NCBI RefSeq assembly: GCF_018336935.1
Contig: NZ_CP068771.1
Location: 5,022,001-5,086,000, forward strand
DNA: 64,000 nt
Direction of reading: 5' to 3'
DNA from: Serratia plymuthica
Lineage (GTDB): Bacteria > Pseudomonadota > Gammaproteobacteria > Enterobacterales > Enterobacteriaceae
This document shows, one piece after another, positions 35,466-45,625 of the stretch. Within the stretch, counting starts at the first letter, position 1; each line of letters opens with the position of its first letter. Both the position numbers and the translations under genes were made by a program. Below the pieces are notes generated by a model. The model saw nothing but the letters and a program-made list of their open reading frames with translations. It ran no database searches and was not told the DNA's origin.

Positions 35466-36776
35466 ATGAGTAAGGCACTGCCGTTGGTGACCCGTCACGG
35501 TGACCGTATCGCGATTGTAAATGGACTGCGTACCCCTTTTGCCAAACAGGCAACCGCTTATCACGGCATTCCGGCGGTGGATCTGGGTAAAACGGCGGTG
35601 AGCGAACTCTTGGCCCGCAGCGGCATTGATCCGGCGCTGATCGAACAGCTGGTGTTCGGCCAGGTAGTGCAAATGCCCGAGGCGCCAAATATCGCGCGTG
35701 AAATTGTCCTGGGCACCGGCATGAGCGTACATACCGATGCGTACAGCGTGTCGCGCGCCTGTGCCACCAGCTTCCAGGCGATCGCCAACGTGGCGGAAAG
35801 CATCATGGCGGGCAGCATCAGTATCGGCATTGCCGGCGGCGCCGATTCCTCCTCGGTGTTGCCGATCGGCGTCAGCAAAGCGCTGGCGCGCACGCTGGTC
35901 GATGTCAATAAGGCGCGCACTCTGTCGCAACGCCTCAAACTGTTTAGCCGATTGAAGTTCCGCGATCTGTTGCCGGTACCGCCAGCGGTGGCTGAATACT
36001 CGACCGGTCTGCGCATGGGCGATACGGCCGAACAAATGGCGAAAAGCCACGGCATCACCCGCGAAGAGCAGGATGCGCTGGCGCACCGCTCTCACCAGTT
36101 GGCGGCCAAGGCCTGGGAACAGGGGCTGTTGCACGATGAAGTCATGACCGCTTACGTCCCGCCTTACCGCGCGCAAATCACCGAAGACAACAACGTCCGC
36201 AAAGACTCCAGCCTGGCGTCATACGCTAAACTGAAACCGGCATTTGACCGCAAACATGGCAGCGTCACCGCGGCCAACAGTACGCCGTTGACCGACGGCG
36301 CGGCGGCGGTGCTGATGATGAGCGAATCGCGTGCGAAAGAGCTGGGGTTGCAACCGTTGGGCTACCTGCGCAGCTTTGCTTTTTCCGCCATCGACGTTTG
36401 GGAAGATATGCTGCTGGGGCCATCCTACGCCACGCCGCTGGCGCTGGATCGTGCCGGCATTGGCCTGGACGATCTGACCCTGATAGACATGCATGAAGCT
36501 TTCGCCGCACAGACGCTGGCAAACCTGAAGATGTTCGCCAGCGATGAGTTCGCCCAACAAAAACTGGGGCGCAGCAGAGCGATTGGCACAGTGGATATGG
36601 ATAAATTTAACGTCCTGGGTGGCTCGATCGCCTATGGCCACCCGTTTGCCGCTACCGGCGCGCGTATGATCACCCAGACGTTGCATGAGCTGAAACGCCG
36701 TGGCGGCGGACTGGGGCTGACTACCGCCTGCGCGGCCGGAGGGTTAGGGGCCGCAATGATTGTAGAGGTGGAATAA
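35466..36776 (+). CDS. fadI: 3-ketoacyl-CoA thiolase FadI
   Basis: Thiolase of 436 residues, the beta subunit of the anaerobic/broad-range fatty acid oxidation complex with FadJ. The acyl-accepting Cys99 is in [11 protein letters not shown]; the C-terminal [16 protein letters not shown] and [12 protein letters not shown] carry the catalytic His and second Cys. [10 protein letters not shown] is also conserved. The CAGGAG site is well spaced before the ATG. TAA and the fadJ ATG share one base. FadR- and ArcA-like sites precede it. Confidence 0.97.
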   Translation: MSKALPLVTRHGDRIAIVNGLRTPFAKQATAYHGIPAVDLGKTAVSELLARSGIDPALIEQLVFGQVVQMPEAPNIAREIVLGTGMSVHTDAYSVSRACATSFQAIANVAESIMAGSISIGIAGGADSSSVLPIGVSKALARTLVDVNKARTLSQRLKLFSRLKFRDLLPVPPAVAEYSTGLRMGDTAEQMAKSHGITREEQDALAHRSHQLAAKAWEQGLLHDEVMTAYVPPYRAQITEDNNVRKDSSLASYAKLKPAFDRKHGSVTAANSTPLTDGAAAVLMMSESRAKELGLQPLGYLRSFAFSAIDVWEDMLLGPSYATPLALDRAGIGLDDLTLIDMHEAFAAQTLANLKMFASDEFAQQKLGRSRAIGTVDMDKFNVLGGSIAYGHPFAATGARMITQTLHELKRRGGGLGLTTACAAGGLGAAMIVEVE

Positions 36777-38941
36777 TGAGCTTTGAAAACGCATTGCATG
36801 AACAGCGGGCCAAACCCTCAGCCTTTCAACTGACGCTGCGTCCGGACAACATCGGCGTGATTACCATCGACGTCCCGGGCGACAAGGTAAACACGCTGAA
36901 GGCCGAGTTCGTCGAGCAGGTGAATGACGTACTGATCCGCGCGCAGCAGCATACCGCGCTGGAAGGGCTGGTGATTATCTCCGGTAAGCCGGATTCGTTT
37001 ATCGCCGGAGCGGACATCACCATGATTGCCGCCTGCACCAGCGCCAAAGAGGCCGAAACGCTGGCGAAAAAAGGGCAAAGCACGCTGGCGCAGATCGCCG
37101 CTTTCCCGGTGCCGGTGGTGGCGGCTATTCACGGCGCTTGCCTGGGGGGCGGGCTGGAACTGGCTCTGGCCTGCCATGGCCGCATCTGTTCGCTGGATGA
37201 CAAAACCGCTCTCGGCTTGCCGGAGGTTCAGCTTGGCTTGTTGCCAGGCTCCGGCGGCACCCAGCGATTGCCGCGCTTGATCGGCGCCAGCAAGGCGCTG
37301 GACATGATGCTGACCGGCAAACATATCCGCGCGCGTCAGGCGTTGCGGATGGGGTTGGTGGATGATGCGGTGCCGCAGGCGATTTTGTTGCAGACCGCCA
37401 TTGAACGGGTCAAACAGGGTTGGCAGAGCCGGCGTGAACTGCCGTGGCAGGAGCGCTTGCTCAACGGCCCTCTGGGGAAAAGCCTGTTGTTCAGCATTGT
37501 GCGCAAAAAAACGCTGGCGAAAACCCACGGTAACTATCCGGCGGCGGAAAAAATCATTCAGGTGGTGCGTACCGGCCTGGACAGCGGCAGCACCAGCGGT
37601 TATGAAGCCGAGGCGCGAGCCTTTGGCGAGCTGGCCATGACGCCGCAGTCGGCGGCGTTGCGCAGCCTGTTCTTTGCCTCTACCGCCTTGAAGAAAGAGC
37701 GCGGCGGCAATGCGCAACCCCATGCGCTGCACCGCGTCGGCATCCTGGGCGGCGGCCTGATGGGCGGCGGAATTGCCTGCGTGACCGCCACGCGCGGCGG
37801 CCTGCCGGTGCGAATTAAAGATATTAATGAAACCGGCATCAACCATGCGCTGAAATACAGCTGGGACGTGCTCGGCAAGCGCGTGCGCAGCAAACGCATG
37901 CGCCCGGCGGAACGGCAAAAACAGATGATGATGATCTCCGGTTCGACCGATTACACCGGCTTTGAGCGCGTGGATATCGTGGTGGAAGCGGTGTTTGAGG
38001 ATCTGGCCCTGAAGCAGAAAATGGTGGCCGAGATTGAACAGCACGCTGCGCCGCATACCGTTTTCGCCTCCAATACCTCGTCGTTGCCGATTGGCCAGAT
38101 TGCCGCCAACGCGCAGCGGCCGCAGCAGGTGATCGGCCTGCATTATTTCAGCCCGGTCGACAAAATGCCGTTGGTAGAGGTGATCCCCCATGCCTCCACC
38201 AGTGAGGAAACCATCGCCACCACCGTGGCGCTGGCGCACAAACAGGGCAAGACGGCGATCGTGGTCGCCGATCGCGCCGGTTTCTACGTCAACCGCATTC
38301 TGGCCCCTTATATAAATGAAGCGGCGCGTTGCCTGCTGGAAGGCGAGCCTGTCGAATCGCTGGACAAGGCGCTGGTGGATTTTGGCTTCCCGGTAGGGCC
38401 GATTACCCTGCTTGATGAAGTGGGCATTGATGTGGGCACCAAGATTATCCCGGTGCTGGTGGAACAGCTCGGGCCGCGTTTTGCCGCGCCGGCCGCCTTC
38501 GATGCGGTACTGAAAGACGGGCGCAAAGGGCGCAAAAACGGCCGGGGTTTCTACCTGTATCCAAGCGAAGGCCAGCAACGCCAGCGGGGCAAGCGCGCCG
38601 ATACCTCGGTATATCTCCTGCTGGGCATTACGCCGAAGTCGCATTTACAGCCGGCGGTCATCGCCCAGCGCTGCGTAATGATGATGTTGAATGAAGCGGC
38701 GCGTTGCCTGGAAGAAGGCGTGATCCGCAGCGCGCGCGATGGGGATATCGGTGCGGTATTCGGTATTGGTTTCCCGCCATTCCTCGGGGGGCCGTTCCGT
38801 TATATGGACGAGCTCGGCGCTGAGAAGGTGGTTAAAACGCTGCGCTACCTGCAGCAGCAATACGGCGAAAACTTTGCCCCCTGCGAACGCTTGCAGCGCA
38901 TGGCGCAGCAGGGCGAACGTTTTTATCCGCAAGGGGAGTGA
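36776..38941 (+). CDS. fadJ: fatty acid oxidation complex alpha subunit FadJ
   Basis: Multifunctional enzyme of 721 residues. N-terminal crotonase domain (about 15-200): oxyanion hole residues in [10 protein letters not shown] and [18 protein letters not shown], catalytic Glu region [19 protein letters not shown]. Central NAD-binding 3-hydroxyacyl-CoA dehydrogenase domain from about 315 ([14 protein letters not shown]; catalytic His in [19 protein letters not shown]) and C-terminal dehydrogenase domains. It hydrates enoyl-CoA, epimerises and oxidises 3-hydroxyacyl-CoA. Start is coupled to fadI (TAATG). Length is normal for FadJ. Confidence 0.97.
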   Translation: MSFENALHEQRAKPSAFQLTLRPDNIGVITIDVPGDKVNTLKAEFVEQVNDVLIRAQQHTALEGLVIISGKPDSFIAGADITMIAACTSAKEAETLAKKGQSTLAQIAAFPVPVVAAIHGACLGGGLELALACHGRICSLDDKTALGLPEVQLGLLPGSGGTQRLPRLIGASKALDMMLTGKHIRARQALRMGLVDDAVPQAILLQTAIERVKQGWQSRRELPWQERLLNGPLGKSLLFSIVRKKTLAKTHGNYPAAEKIIQVVRTGLDSGSTSGYEAEARAFGELAMTPQSAALRSLFFASTALKKERGGNAQPHALHRVGILGGGLMGGGIACVTATRGGLPVRIKDINETGINHALKYSWDVLGKRVRSKRMRPAERQKQMMMISGSTDYTGFERVDIVVEAVFEDLALKQKMVAEIEQHAAPHTVFASNTSSLPIGQIAANAQRPQQVIGLHYFSPVDKMPLVEVIPHASTSEETIATTVALAHKQGKTAIVVADRAGFYVNRILAPYINEAARCLLEGEPVESLDKALVDFGFPVGPITLLDEVGIDVGTKIIPVLVEQLGPRFAAPAAFDAVLKDGRKGRKNGRGFYLYPSEGQQRQRGKRADTSVYLLLGITPKSHLQPAVIAQRCVMMMLNEAARCLEEGVIRSARDGDIGAVFGIGFPPFLGGPFRYMDELGAEKVVKTLRYLQQQYGENFAPCERLQRMAQQGERFYPQGE

Positions 38942-39349
38942 GCGGCACGGCACCCTGATTTGTACTAGAGTTGGATCAGGGCCGCAGTGTGATCGTTATC
39001 ACTCCTTGAAATACCTGCAATCCCGGGCGCTATACAGGGAGATAGTGACGGAGTAACGTAACCCGATGAGGCCGAAAAAACCGATCGCCATCAATAACTT
39101 TCATGATGGAAAGGTTGAAATTTAACCTGTTGAATTGGTTGTTATGTGAGCGTCATATTCACGTCGGGACGATGTTGATGTAAAAAACAGCATTTTCTTT
39201 ACGTGAACTTTCAGGCAAAATGCCCGGCCGCCATAAAAGAGACGGCGCGTTATCGTTTCAAAGCTTTTGCTTTGGGGTTGTAAAACTCGGCGATACAGCA
39301 CGCTCGGCGTTTCTGTATAGCGTTATTTTGTCAACAACAGCGGTGCAAT
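38942..39349. other. fadJ-sixA intergenic region
   Basis: 408 bases. A CRP-like site (38988-39003) lies 50 bases past fadJ. Inverted repeats CCCTGAT/ATCAGGG (about 38952-38980) may be part of a fadJ terminator but have a long loop and no T tract. A 19-codon frame at 39066 has no ribosome binding site. The rest holds nothing I can name. Confidence 0.5.
38988..39003. promoter_or_regulatory. candidate CRP site
   Basis: TGTGA-TCGTTA-TCACT agrees with the CRP consensus at nine of ten positions and is nearly palindromic. It is about 350 bases from sixA, far for direct control. Confidence 0.45.
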
Positions 39350-39832
39350 ATGCAAGTTTTGATTATGCGTCACGGAGAGGCGGCACTTGATGCGGCCAGC
39401 GATTCGGTACGACCTCTTACCGTTTGTGGCCGTGATGAGTCACGTCAGATGGCGGCCTGGTTAAACACCAAGTCTGTGGATATTGAACGAGTGCTGGTCA
39501 GCCCCTATCTGCGGGCCGAGCAGACGCTGGAAACGGTGCGCGAAGCTTTGGCGCTGCCGGAAAGCGAAGAAGTGCTGCCTGAGCTGACGCCGGGCGGTGA
39601 TGCCAGTCTGGTCGGCAGCTATCTGCAGGCGTTGGCGCAGCAGGGGGTCAACTCTGTGCTGATCGTGTCTCACCTGCCGCTGGTGGGCTATCTGGTCGCC
39701 GAGCTGTGTCCGGGCGAATGTCCGCCGATGTTCGCAACCTCCGCGATCGCCAATGTCGATCTGGCAACCGACGGCAGCTACGGCAAGTTTGAATGGCAGG
39801 TCAGCCCGTCGCAGGTGATGGCTAAAGTCTAG
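39350..39832 (+). CDS. sixA: phosphohistidine phosphatase SixA
   Basis: Cytosolic histidine phosphatase of 160 residues with the RHG motif at the N-terminus (LIMRHGEA, nucleophile His8) and a second catalytic His in VSHLPLVGYL. In E. coli SixA removes phosphate from histidine phosphotransfer proteins, notably NPr of the nitrogen phosphotransferase system. Family length is 161. A weak ribosome binding site (GCGGTG) precedes the ATG. Its terminator is shared with smrB. Confidence 0.94.
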   Translation: MQVLIMRHGEAALDAASDSVRPLTVCGRDESRQMAAWLNTKSVDIERVLVSPYLRAEQTLETVREALALPESEEVLPELTPGGDASLVGSYLQALAQQGVNSVLIVSHLPLVGYLVAELCPGECPPMFATSAIANVDLATDGSYGKFEWQVSPSQVMAKV

Positions 39833-39857
39833 AGCACCGTATATCGGGTTCCACCAG

Positions 39858-39885
39858 AAAAGGGCGATGTTTAACATCGCCCTTT
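39858..39885. terminator. bidirectional terminator, sixA and smrB
   Basis: AAAGGGCGATGT (39859-39870) pairs with ACATCGCCCTTT (39874-39885) between two converging genes. Confidence 0.85.
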
Positions 39886-39899
39886 GTCATATCTGCGGT

Positions 39900-40430
39900 T
39901 TACTCGGCCAGTTCGACCAGCAACAGAATCGCCGCGGTGCCGCCCCATTCTTTGGGGGCTTGGTGAAACGCCAGAACGTCGGGGTGTTGCGCCAGCCACA
40001 GCGGCGTCTGCTGTTTGAGGATGTGCTTGCCGTGGCCATGCATGACGCAGGCGCAGTGCACGTGTTCACGCTTGCAGGCGGCAATCAGCGCGCCCAACTC
40101 TTGTTTAGCCTGCATCTGGGTCAGGCCGTGCAGATCGAGAAACAGGTCCGGTGAATAATCGCCGCGTCGCAGTTTCTTCAACTCATACGCGCTGTAGCCG
40201 GGGCGCACATAGCGGGTCGGCCCTTCCTCTTCCAACTGCGGTTGATATTCATCGGAGAAATAATAGCTGGCGTCCACCTGCTCCTGCAGCAGGCGCTGCG
40301 GTGCCATTTGCCGGGTTTTTGGCTTGGGTTTGGGGTGGACAACGGTATCCTGGCGCAGTTTTTTTGCGCCTGCTATCGACTCTCTGAAGAGCTGCAGTTC
40401 ATCTTTGCTCAGAGGGTGCTTGTTCTTCAT
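39900..40430 (-). CDS. smrB: ribosome rescue endonuclease SmrB
   Basis: Cytosolic Smr-domain nuclease of 176 residues. SmrB recognises collided ribosomes and cuts the mRNA between them, opening the way to tmRNA rescue. The Smr domain (about 95-172) carries the DLHG motif in [30 protein letters not shown] and the C-terminal [11 protein letters not shown]; the N-terminal helix that docks on the ribosome ([21 protein letters not shown]) is also kept. E. coli SmrB has 183 residues. Divergent from prmB as in E. coli. Confidence 0.94.
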   Translation of the reverse strand: MKNKHPLSKDELQLFRESIAGAKKLRQDTVVHPKPKPKTRQMAPQRLLQEQVDASYYFSDEYQPQLEEEGPTRYVRPGYSAYELKKLRRGDYSPDLFLDLHGLTQMQAKQELGALIAACKREHVHCACVMHGHGKHILKQQTPLWLAQHPDVLAFHQAPKEWGGTAAILLLVELAE

Positions 40431-40613
40431 TTTTCATTCACCGGAAATCATTTATCACGACAGTTTACCGTGTAGCGGAGATCTGTCGACGCAAAACTCC
40501 CGTCAGAATGAAAATGAGAATGCCTTAACGCGACTATTGCTGCTGATTTGTCGCGGGCTTCATGGCAAACTATGCGGCTAAATCATGAATCACAGTGCCT
40601 GCCGGAGGGCAAA

Positions 40614-41546
40614 TTGGACAAAATTTTCGTCGACGAAGCAGTGAATGAACTGCACACCATTCAGGATATGCTGCGCTGGGCGGTGAGCCGCTTTAACGCC
40701 GCCAATATCTACTATGGTCACGGAACTGATAATCCGTGGGACGAAGCGGTGCAATTGGTGCTGCCAACCCTGTTCCTGCCGCTGGATATCCCGGAGGACA
40801 TGCACACCGCACGTTTGACCTCCAGCGAGCGCCATCGCATCGTTGAACGCGTGATCCGCCGCGTCAACGAGCGCATTCCGGTGGCTTATCTCACCAACAA
40901 GGCCTGGTTCTGCGGCATGGAGTTTTATGTCGATGAACGCGTGCTGGTGCCGCGTTCGCCGATTGGCGAACTGATCAACGATCGCTTCAGCGCGCTGATC
41001 CCGCACCCGCCGCGTCACATTCTGGACATGTGCACTGGCAGCGGCTGCATCGCCATCGCCTGCGGCTACGCTTTCCCTGAAGCGGAAGTGGACGCGGTGG
41101 ATATCTCCAGCGACGTGCTGGCGGTGACCGAGCGCAACATTCAGGCGCATGGCGTCGAGCACCAGGTTATCCCGATCCGTTCCGATCTGTTCCGCGACGT
41201 TCCCGCGATCCAGTACGATCTGATCGTCACCAACCCGCCGTATGTGGATGCGGAAGACATGTCCGATCTGCCGCAGGAGTTCCGCTTTGAGCCGGAACTG
41301 GGCCTGGCGGCGGGCAGCGACGGCCTGAAGCTGGTGCGCCGCATTCTGGCCTGCGCGCCGGATTACCTGAGCGACGACGGCGTGCTGATTTGTGAAGTGG
41401 GCAACAGCATGGTACATCTGATGGAACAATATCCGGATATTCCGTTCACCTGGCTGGAGTTTGAAAACGGCGGTGACGGCGTGTTCATGCTGACCAAACA
41501 GCAATTGGTCGATTGCAAAGAACACTTCAGCATCTACCGCAGCTAA
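40614..41546 (+). CDS. prmB: ribosomal protein L3 glutamine methyltransferase PrmB
   Basis: SAM-dependent N5-glutamine methyltransferase of 310 residues that modifies Gln150 of ribosomal protein L3. Motif I is [14 protein letters not shown] and the catalytic NPPY begins at residue 207 ([12 protein letters not shown]). The start is taken as TTG at 40614: GGAGGG lies four bases before it, and the resulting protein begins [13 protein letters not shown] and has the 310 residues of E. coli PrmB. An in-frame start at 40548 has no ribosome binding site. aroC follows 61 bases downstream and may be co-transcribed. Confidence 0.94.
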   Translation: MDKIFVDEAVNELHTIQDMLRWAVSRFNAANIYYGHGTDNPWDEAVQLVLPTLFLPLDIPEDMHTARLTSSERHRIVERVIRRVNERIPVAYLTNKAWFCGMEFYVDERVLVPRSPIGELINDRFSALIPHPPRHILDMCTGSGCIAIACGYAFPEAEVDAVDISSDVLAVTERNIQAHGVEHQVIPIRSDLFRDVPAIQYDLIVTNPPYVDAEDMSDLPQEFRFEPELGLAAGSDGLKLVRRILACAPDYLSDDGVLICEVGNSMVHLMEQYPDIPFTWLEFENGGDGVFMLTKQQLVDCKEHFSIYRS

Positions 41547-41607
41547 GCCTTCTTCGGGCCTGCTCTGACGGGCCCACAAAGATAATCATTAACGGTAAGG
41601 AGCCGTG

Positions 41608-42693
41608 ATGGCAGGAAACAGTATTGGGCAGATTTTCCGCGTCACCACATTTGGTGAATCTCACGGTGTGGCGCTGGGATGTATCGTAGACGGTGTACCG
41701 CCGGGTATCCCGCTTACCGAAGCCGATTTGCAGCACGATCTGGACCGCCGCCGTCCGGGGACTTCTCGCTACACCACTCAACGCCGCGAACCGGACCAGG
41801 TACGCATTCTTTCCGGCGTGTTCGAAGGCGTGACGACCGGCACCAGCATTGGGTTGATGATTGAAAACACCGATCAGCGTTCGCAGGATTACGGTGCCAT
41901 CAAAGACGTGTTCCGTCCGGGCCACGCGGATTATACCTACGAGCAAAAATACGGCGTACGCGATTACCGTGGCGGCGGCCGTTCTTCGGCGCGTGAAACC
42001 GCGATGCGCGTAGCGGCGGGGGCGATAGCCAAGAAATACCTGCAGCAGAAATTCGGCGTACGGGTGCGTGGCTATCTGGCGCAAATCGGCGACGTGGTCT
42101 GTGAACTGAAAGATTGGGATCAGGTCGAACAGAACCCGTTCTTCTGCCCGGATCCGGGCAAGCTGGAAGCGCTGGACGAACTGATGCGCGCGCTGAAAAA
42201 AGAGGGCGACTCGATCGGTGCCAAGGTCAGCGTCATTGCCGAAAATGTGCCGGTGGGCCTCGGTGAGCCGGTGTTTGACCGTCTGGATGCCGATCTGGCG
42301 CATGCGTTAATGAGCATCAACGCGGTAAAAGGCGTGGAAATCGGCGACGGTTTTGCCGTGGTGACCAAGCGCGGCAGCGAAAACCGCGACGAAATCACGC
42401 CAGAAGGTTTCCAGAGCAACCATGCGGGCGGCATTCTCGGCGGCATCAGCAGCGGCCAACCGGTGGTCGCTCATCTGGCGTTGAAACCGACTTCCAGCAT
42501 CATGGTGCCGGGCCGTACCATCAATCGCCAGGGCGAAGCGGTAGAAATGGTTACCCGTGGCCGCCACGATCCCTGCGTAGGTATTCGCGCGGTTCCGATC
42601 GCCGAAGCGATGATGGCGATTGTGCTGATGGATCACCTGCTGCGCCAGCGTGCGCAAAACGGTGATGTGGTTTCTAACGTTCCGCGCTGGTAA
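41608..42693 (+). CDS. aroC: chorismate synthase
   Basis: FMN-dependent chorismate synthase, 361 residues as in E. coli, last step of the shikimate pathway (EPSP to chorismate). Family signatures: [18 protein letters not shown] with the first catalytic His, [16 protein letters not shown] with flavin/phosphate contacts, and [20 protein letters not shown] at 41608 is preferred to the in-frame GTG at 41605; AAGGAG lies at ideal distance. mepA starts five bases after the stop, indicating an operon. Confidence 0.98.
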   Translation: MAGNSIGQIFRVTTFGESHGVALGCIVDGVPPGIPLTEADLQHDLDRRRPGTSRYTTQRREPDQVRILSGVFEGVTTGTSIGLMIENTDQRSQDYGAIKDVFRPGHADYTYEQKYGVRDYRGGGRSSARETAMRVAAGAIAKKYLQQKFGVRVRGYLAQIGDVVCELKDWDQVEQNPFFCPDPGKLEALDELMRALKKEGDSIGAKVSVIAENVPVGLGEPVFDRLDADLAHALMSINAVKGVEIGDGFAVVTKRGSENRDEITPEGFQSNHAGGILGGISSGQPVVAHLALKPTSSIMVPGRTINRQGEAVEMVTRGRHDPCVGIRAVPIAEAMMAIVLMDHLLRQRAQNGDVVSNVPRW

Positions 42694-42698
42694 TTGCG

Positions 42699-43526
42699 AT
42701 GAAAAACTGGATGTTAGGCATCGTTGCCCTGATGGCCTCAGGTTCCGCCATGGCGATGACGCCGTGGCAGAAAATTGATCACCCGGTGGCCGGCGCGCCG
42801 CAGGCGATTGGCGGTTTTGCCAATGGCTGCATCGTCGGCGCCCAGCCGTTGCCGCTGAATTCACCGGATTATCAGGTCATGCGGCCCGATCAGCGCCGCT
42901 ATTTCGGCCACCCCGATCTGCTGGCGTTCATTCAGCGCCTGAGCGGTAAGGCCACCCAAAAGAACCTGGGCACGGTGCTGATCGGCGATATGGCGATGCC
43001 CGCCGGCGGGCGCTTTAGCAGCGGTCACGCCAGCCATCAATCCGGATTGGATGTCGACATCTGGTTACAGCTGCCGCGCCAGCGCTGGAGCGCGCAGCAA
43101 CTGCTCAAACCGCAGCCGATCGATCTGGTTTCCGGCGACGGCAAACAGGTAGTGGCGCGCCAATGGCAACCGCAGATTGAATCTCTGATCAAAATGGCGG
43201 CGCAGGATGCGGAAGTGACGCGCATTTTCGTCAACCCGGCTATCAAGCAACGCCTGTGTCTGGATGCCGGCGCCGACCGCGACTGGTTGCACAAGGTGCG
43301 CCCGTGGTTCGGCCACCGCGCGCACATGCACGTGCGTCTGCGTTGTCCGGCGGGCAGCCTGGAGTGCCAGGAACAAGATACCCCGCCGCCGGGCGACGGC
43401 TGTGGGGCGGAGCTGGCAAGCTGGTTCGTGCCGCATCAACCGAGCGCCAAGCCGGGCAAGCCGGTCCCACCGCCATTGCCGCCTTCCTGTCAGGCTTTGT
43501 TGGATAACCATTTCGCTGCGAAATAA
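42699..43526 (+). CDS. mepA: penicillin-insensitive murein endopeptidase MepA
   Basis: Periplasmic LAS-family zinc metallopeptidase of 275 residues. It cuts D-alanyl-meso-diaminopimelyl cross-links in peptidoglycan. Signal peptide [19 protein letters not shown]. Zinc ligands His113 and Asp120 in [14 protein letters not shown] and His211 in [10 protein letters not shown] match the E. coli numbering; six cysteines typical of the family are present. The C-terminus is proline-rich ([10 protein letters not shown]). Follows aroC at five bases. An ERIC repeat begins at its stop codon. Confidence 0.96.
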   Translation: MKNWMLGIVALMASGSAMAMTPWQKIDHPVAGAPQAIGGFANGCIVGAQPLPLNSPDYQVMRPDQRRYFGHPDLLAFIQRLSGKATQKNLGTVLIGDMAMPAGGRFSSGHASHQSGLDVDIWLQLPRQRWSAQQLLKPQPIDLVSGDGKQVVARQWQPQIESLIKMAAQDAEVTRIFVNPAIKQRLCLDAGADRDWLHKVRPWFGHRAHMHVRLRCPAGSLECQEQDTPPPGDGCGAELASWFVPHQPSAKPGKPVPPPLPPSCQALLDNHFAAK

Positions 43527-43726
43527 TATACCCAAAGTCATTGGAGTTGCATCAAGACGGTAAGGGAATGACAAATCGGTCGGGAACCGATTTGAACAGT
43601 ATTTACGCTGGCCCGAAGGGTGAGCCTCAGGGAAGAGGCTCATATATCCCGATGAGCTTACCCGAGTAAGTGATTCGGGTGAGGGAGTGCAACTGACACA
43701 GATGCAATTTCAAGTAAGAGGGTATA
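43527..43726. repeat. ERIC intergenic repeat with internal insertion
   Basis: Imperfect palindrome bounded by TATACCC (43528-43534) and GGGTATA (43720-43726). The core around 43645-43680 (ATCCCGATGAGCTTAC... AGTAAGTGATTCGGGTGAG) corresponds to the enterobacterial ERIC core. It is about 200 bases instead of about 127; roughly 70 extra bases, themselves with the hairpins AAATCGGT/ACCGATTT and GAGCCTC/GAGGCTC, sit in the left half. It fills the whole mepA-yfcA gap. Confidence 0.85.
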
Positions 43727-43727
43727 A

Positions 43728-44528
43728 ATGGATTGGTTCGTCGTTGGCCCCGAGATGCTCGGGGTTTTGTTTGTGGTGGCGTTGCTGGCGGGTTTTATCG
43801 ATTCCATTGCCGGAGGCGGCGGCCTGCTGACCGTGCCGGCGCTGCTGGCGGTGGGCGTTTCCCCGGCGCAGGCGCTGGCAACCAACAAGCTGCAGTCGGT
43901 GGGCGGTTCGTTTTCCGCCAGCCTGTACTTTATCCGCCGGCGGGCGGTAGATCTTAACGATCAGAAACTGACGATCCTGCTGGCGCTGATCGGCTCCATC
44001 GCCGGGGCGATTCTGGTGCAGCATATGCGCGCCGATCTGCTGCGACAAATGCTGCCGCTGCTGGTGATTGGCATAGGTCTGTACTTTTTGCTGACCCCGC
44101 GTCTGGGGGAAAACGATCGGCAGCGCCGCCTGAGCGCGTTGCCGTTCGGGCTGGCGGCCGGCGGCTGCGTCGGTTTTTACGACGGTTTCTTTGGCCCCGG
44201 CGCCGGTTCGTTCTATGCGCTGGCCTACGTGACGTTGTGCGGCTTTAATCTGGCCAAATCCACCGCGCACGCCAAGGTGCTGAACTTCACCTCCAACGTT
44301 GGCGGCCTGACGTTTTTTATCATCGGCGGCAAAGTGGTGTGGGGCATTGGCCTGGTGATGTTGGTAGGGCAGGTGCTCGGCGCGCGTCTCGGCGCGCACA
44401 TGGTGCTGACCCGCGGGCAGAAGCTGATTCGGCCGATGATCGTCATCGTCTCGCTGGTGATGAGTTGCAAGCTGTTGTACGACAACCACGGCGCGGAAAT
44501 TCAGCAGTGGCTGGCGCTGCATATTTAG
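43728..44528 (+). CDS. yfcA: TauE/SafE (TSUP) family transporter YfcA
   Basis: Inner membrane protein of 266 residues with about eight helices in two repeats, TauE/SafE family, linked to export or import of sulfur-containing and organic anions. GFIDSIAGGGGLLTVPALL and GFYDGFFGPGAGSFYALA are the two conserved repeat motifs. Substrate of YfcA is unknown. The ATG is one base after the end of the ERIC repeat, so its ribosome binding site (AGAGGG, 43717-43722) lies inside the repeat terminus. A terminator follows at 44546. Confidence 0.93.
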   Translation: MDWFVVGPEMLGVLFVVALLAGFIDSIAGGGGLLTVPALLAVGVSPAQALATNKLQSVGGSFSASLYFIRRRAVDLNDQKLTILLALIGSIAGAILVQHMRADLLRQMLPLLVIGIGLYFLLTPRLGENDRQRRLSALPFGLAAGGCVGFYDGFFGPGAGSFYALAYVTLCGFNLAKSTAHAKVLNFTSNVGGLTFFIIGGKVVWGIGLVMLVGQVLGARLGAHMVLTRGQKLIRPMIVIVSLVMSCKLLYDNHGAEIQQWLALHI

Positions 44529-44545
44529 CGTGCCGGCAGAGCACT

Positions 44546-44575
44546 AAAGTGGAATAATTGCCACTTTATTTTTGT
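44546..44575 (+). terminator. yfcA terminator
   Basis: TAAAGTGG (44546-44553) pairs with CCACTTTA (44562-44569), followed by five T residues. Confidence 0.85.
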
Positions 44576-44594
44576 GGTTATAGAGTTTTTATTT

Positions 44595-45152
44595 ATGTTA
44601 GACACACAGACTACCCATCAATACGAGCAGCTGATTGATATATTTAATCAATGCTTTAGCGAAGACAACAACACGCGGTTGGTCAAGGGCGATGATGAGC
44701 CGATTTATCTGCCGGCCGACGATGAACTGCCGTACCACCGCATCGTTTTTGCCCATGGCTTTTACGCCAGCGGCTTGCATGAGATCTCGCACTGGTGCAT
44801 TGCCGGCGAAGAACGCCGCAAGTTGGTGGACTTCGGTTACTGGTACTGCCCGGATGGGCGCGATGCGCAAACACAGAGCGAATTCGAAGCGGTAGAAATC
44901 AAACCGCAGGCGCTGGAGTGGATGTTCTGCGTGGCCGCCGGTTTCCCGTTTAACGTCAGCTGCGACAACCTGAATGGGGATTGCGAGCCGGATCGCATCG
45001 CCTTCCAGCGCAAAGTGCGTGACCGAGTGCTGTCGCTGCTGGAACGGGGAATACCCACAAGACCCGCGCGCTTTATTCAGGCGTTACAATCGTTCTACAA
45101 TACGCCACCACTGGCGGCCGAGCATTTTCCCTACCCGGAAGATCTCAACTGA
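44595..45152 (+). CDS. epmC: elongation factor P hydroxylase EpmC
   Basis: Cytosolic non-haem iron hydroxylase of 185 residues that hydroxylates the beta-lysylated Lys34 of elongation factor P, the last step after EpmA and EpmB. Strongly conserved: KGDDEPIYLPADDELPYHRI, HEISHWCIAGEERRKLVDFG (with the HExxH-like metal motif) and FNVSCDNLNGDCEPDR. The ATG at 44595 is chosen because the E. coli protein begins at the equivalent point; the ribosome binding site is weak. Between yfcA and yfcL as in E. coli. Confidence 0.95.
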   Translation: MLDTQTTHQYEQLIDIFNQCFSEDNNTRLVKGDDEPIYLPADDELPYHRIVFAHGFYASGLHEISHWCIAGEERRKLVDFGYWYCPDGRDAQTQSEFEAVEIKPQALEWMFCVAAGFPFNVSCDNLNGDCEPDRIAFQRKVRDRVLSLLERGIPTRPARFIQALQSFYNTPPLAAEHFPYPEDLN

Positions 45153-45173
45153 CCATATATTTAACTGAAAATA

Positions 45174-45289
45174 TATACCCAATAGCTTTCAAGCCGCAGC
45201 CAGGCGGCAAGCGAATGAGTCCTCAGGAGCAAGTGACTGGGGAGTGAATGCAGCCGACAACGCGACGGTTTGAAAGATGAAGGGTAATA
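45174..45289. repeat. ERIC intergenic repeat, shortened
   Basis: Bounded by TATACCC (45174-45180) and GGGTAATA (45282-45289), with outer arms AGCTTTCAAGCCGCAG and GACGGTTTGAAAGAT partly complementary. The core AGTCCTCAGGAGCAAGTGACTGGGG lacks about ten bases (TTACATAAGT) of the usual core. It lies between epmC and yfcL. Confidence 0.8.
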
Positions 45290-45300
45290 GAGGAAATTTG

Positions 45301-45582
45301 ATGATCGCAGAATTCGAAGCGCGCATTCTGGCGCTGATTGATGACATGGTAGAGCACGCCAGCGATGATGAACTGTTTGCCGGTGGCTACCTGCGCGGTC
45401 ATCTGACGCTGGCGGTGGCCGAAGCGGAAGAGCACGGCGAACACACCGCCGAAGCGCTGAAAGCGCGGGTGGAAAACAGCCTGCACAAAGCCATTACCGC
45501 CGGTGAGTTGTCGCCGCCGGACCAGGTACTGGTGCGCGGCATGTGGGAAAACCTGTACCAAACCGCACTGCCGACTACCTAA
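45301..45582 (+). CDS. yfcL: YfcL protein
   Basis: Small cytosolic, acidic helical protein of 93 residues, function unknown. It aligns end to end with E. coli YfcL ([54 protein letters not shown]). The ATG at 45301 follows GAGG; an in-frame ATG at 45277 lies inside the ERIC repeat and is rejected. A hairpin terminator separates it from mnmC. Confidence 0.92.
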   Translation: MIAEFEARILALIDDMVEHASDDELFAGGYLRGHLTLAVAEAEEHGEHTAEALKARVENSLHKAITAGELSPPDQVLVRGMWENLYQTALPTT

Positions 45583-45591
45583 TCGCCCTAA

Positions 45592-45619
45592 CGGGGCGCT
45601 CTCAAGGCGCCCTGTTATT
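45592..45619. terminator. terminator between yfcL and mnmC
   Basis: GGGGCGC (45593-45599) pairs with GCGCCCT (45607-45613), followed by GTTATTT on the plus strand; lies between two converging genes. Confidence 0.65.
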
Positions 45620-45625
45620 TCCGCA

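Noticed and set aside
36818..38644. A 608-codon open frame antisense to fadJ
   Set aside because: It mirrors the codon bias of a GC-rich gene, has no ribosome binding site or recognisable domain, and lies wholly inside a certain gene.
39066..39125. A 19-codon frame between fadJ and sixA
   Set aside because: No ribosome binding site, no hydrophobic or conserved character.
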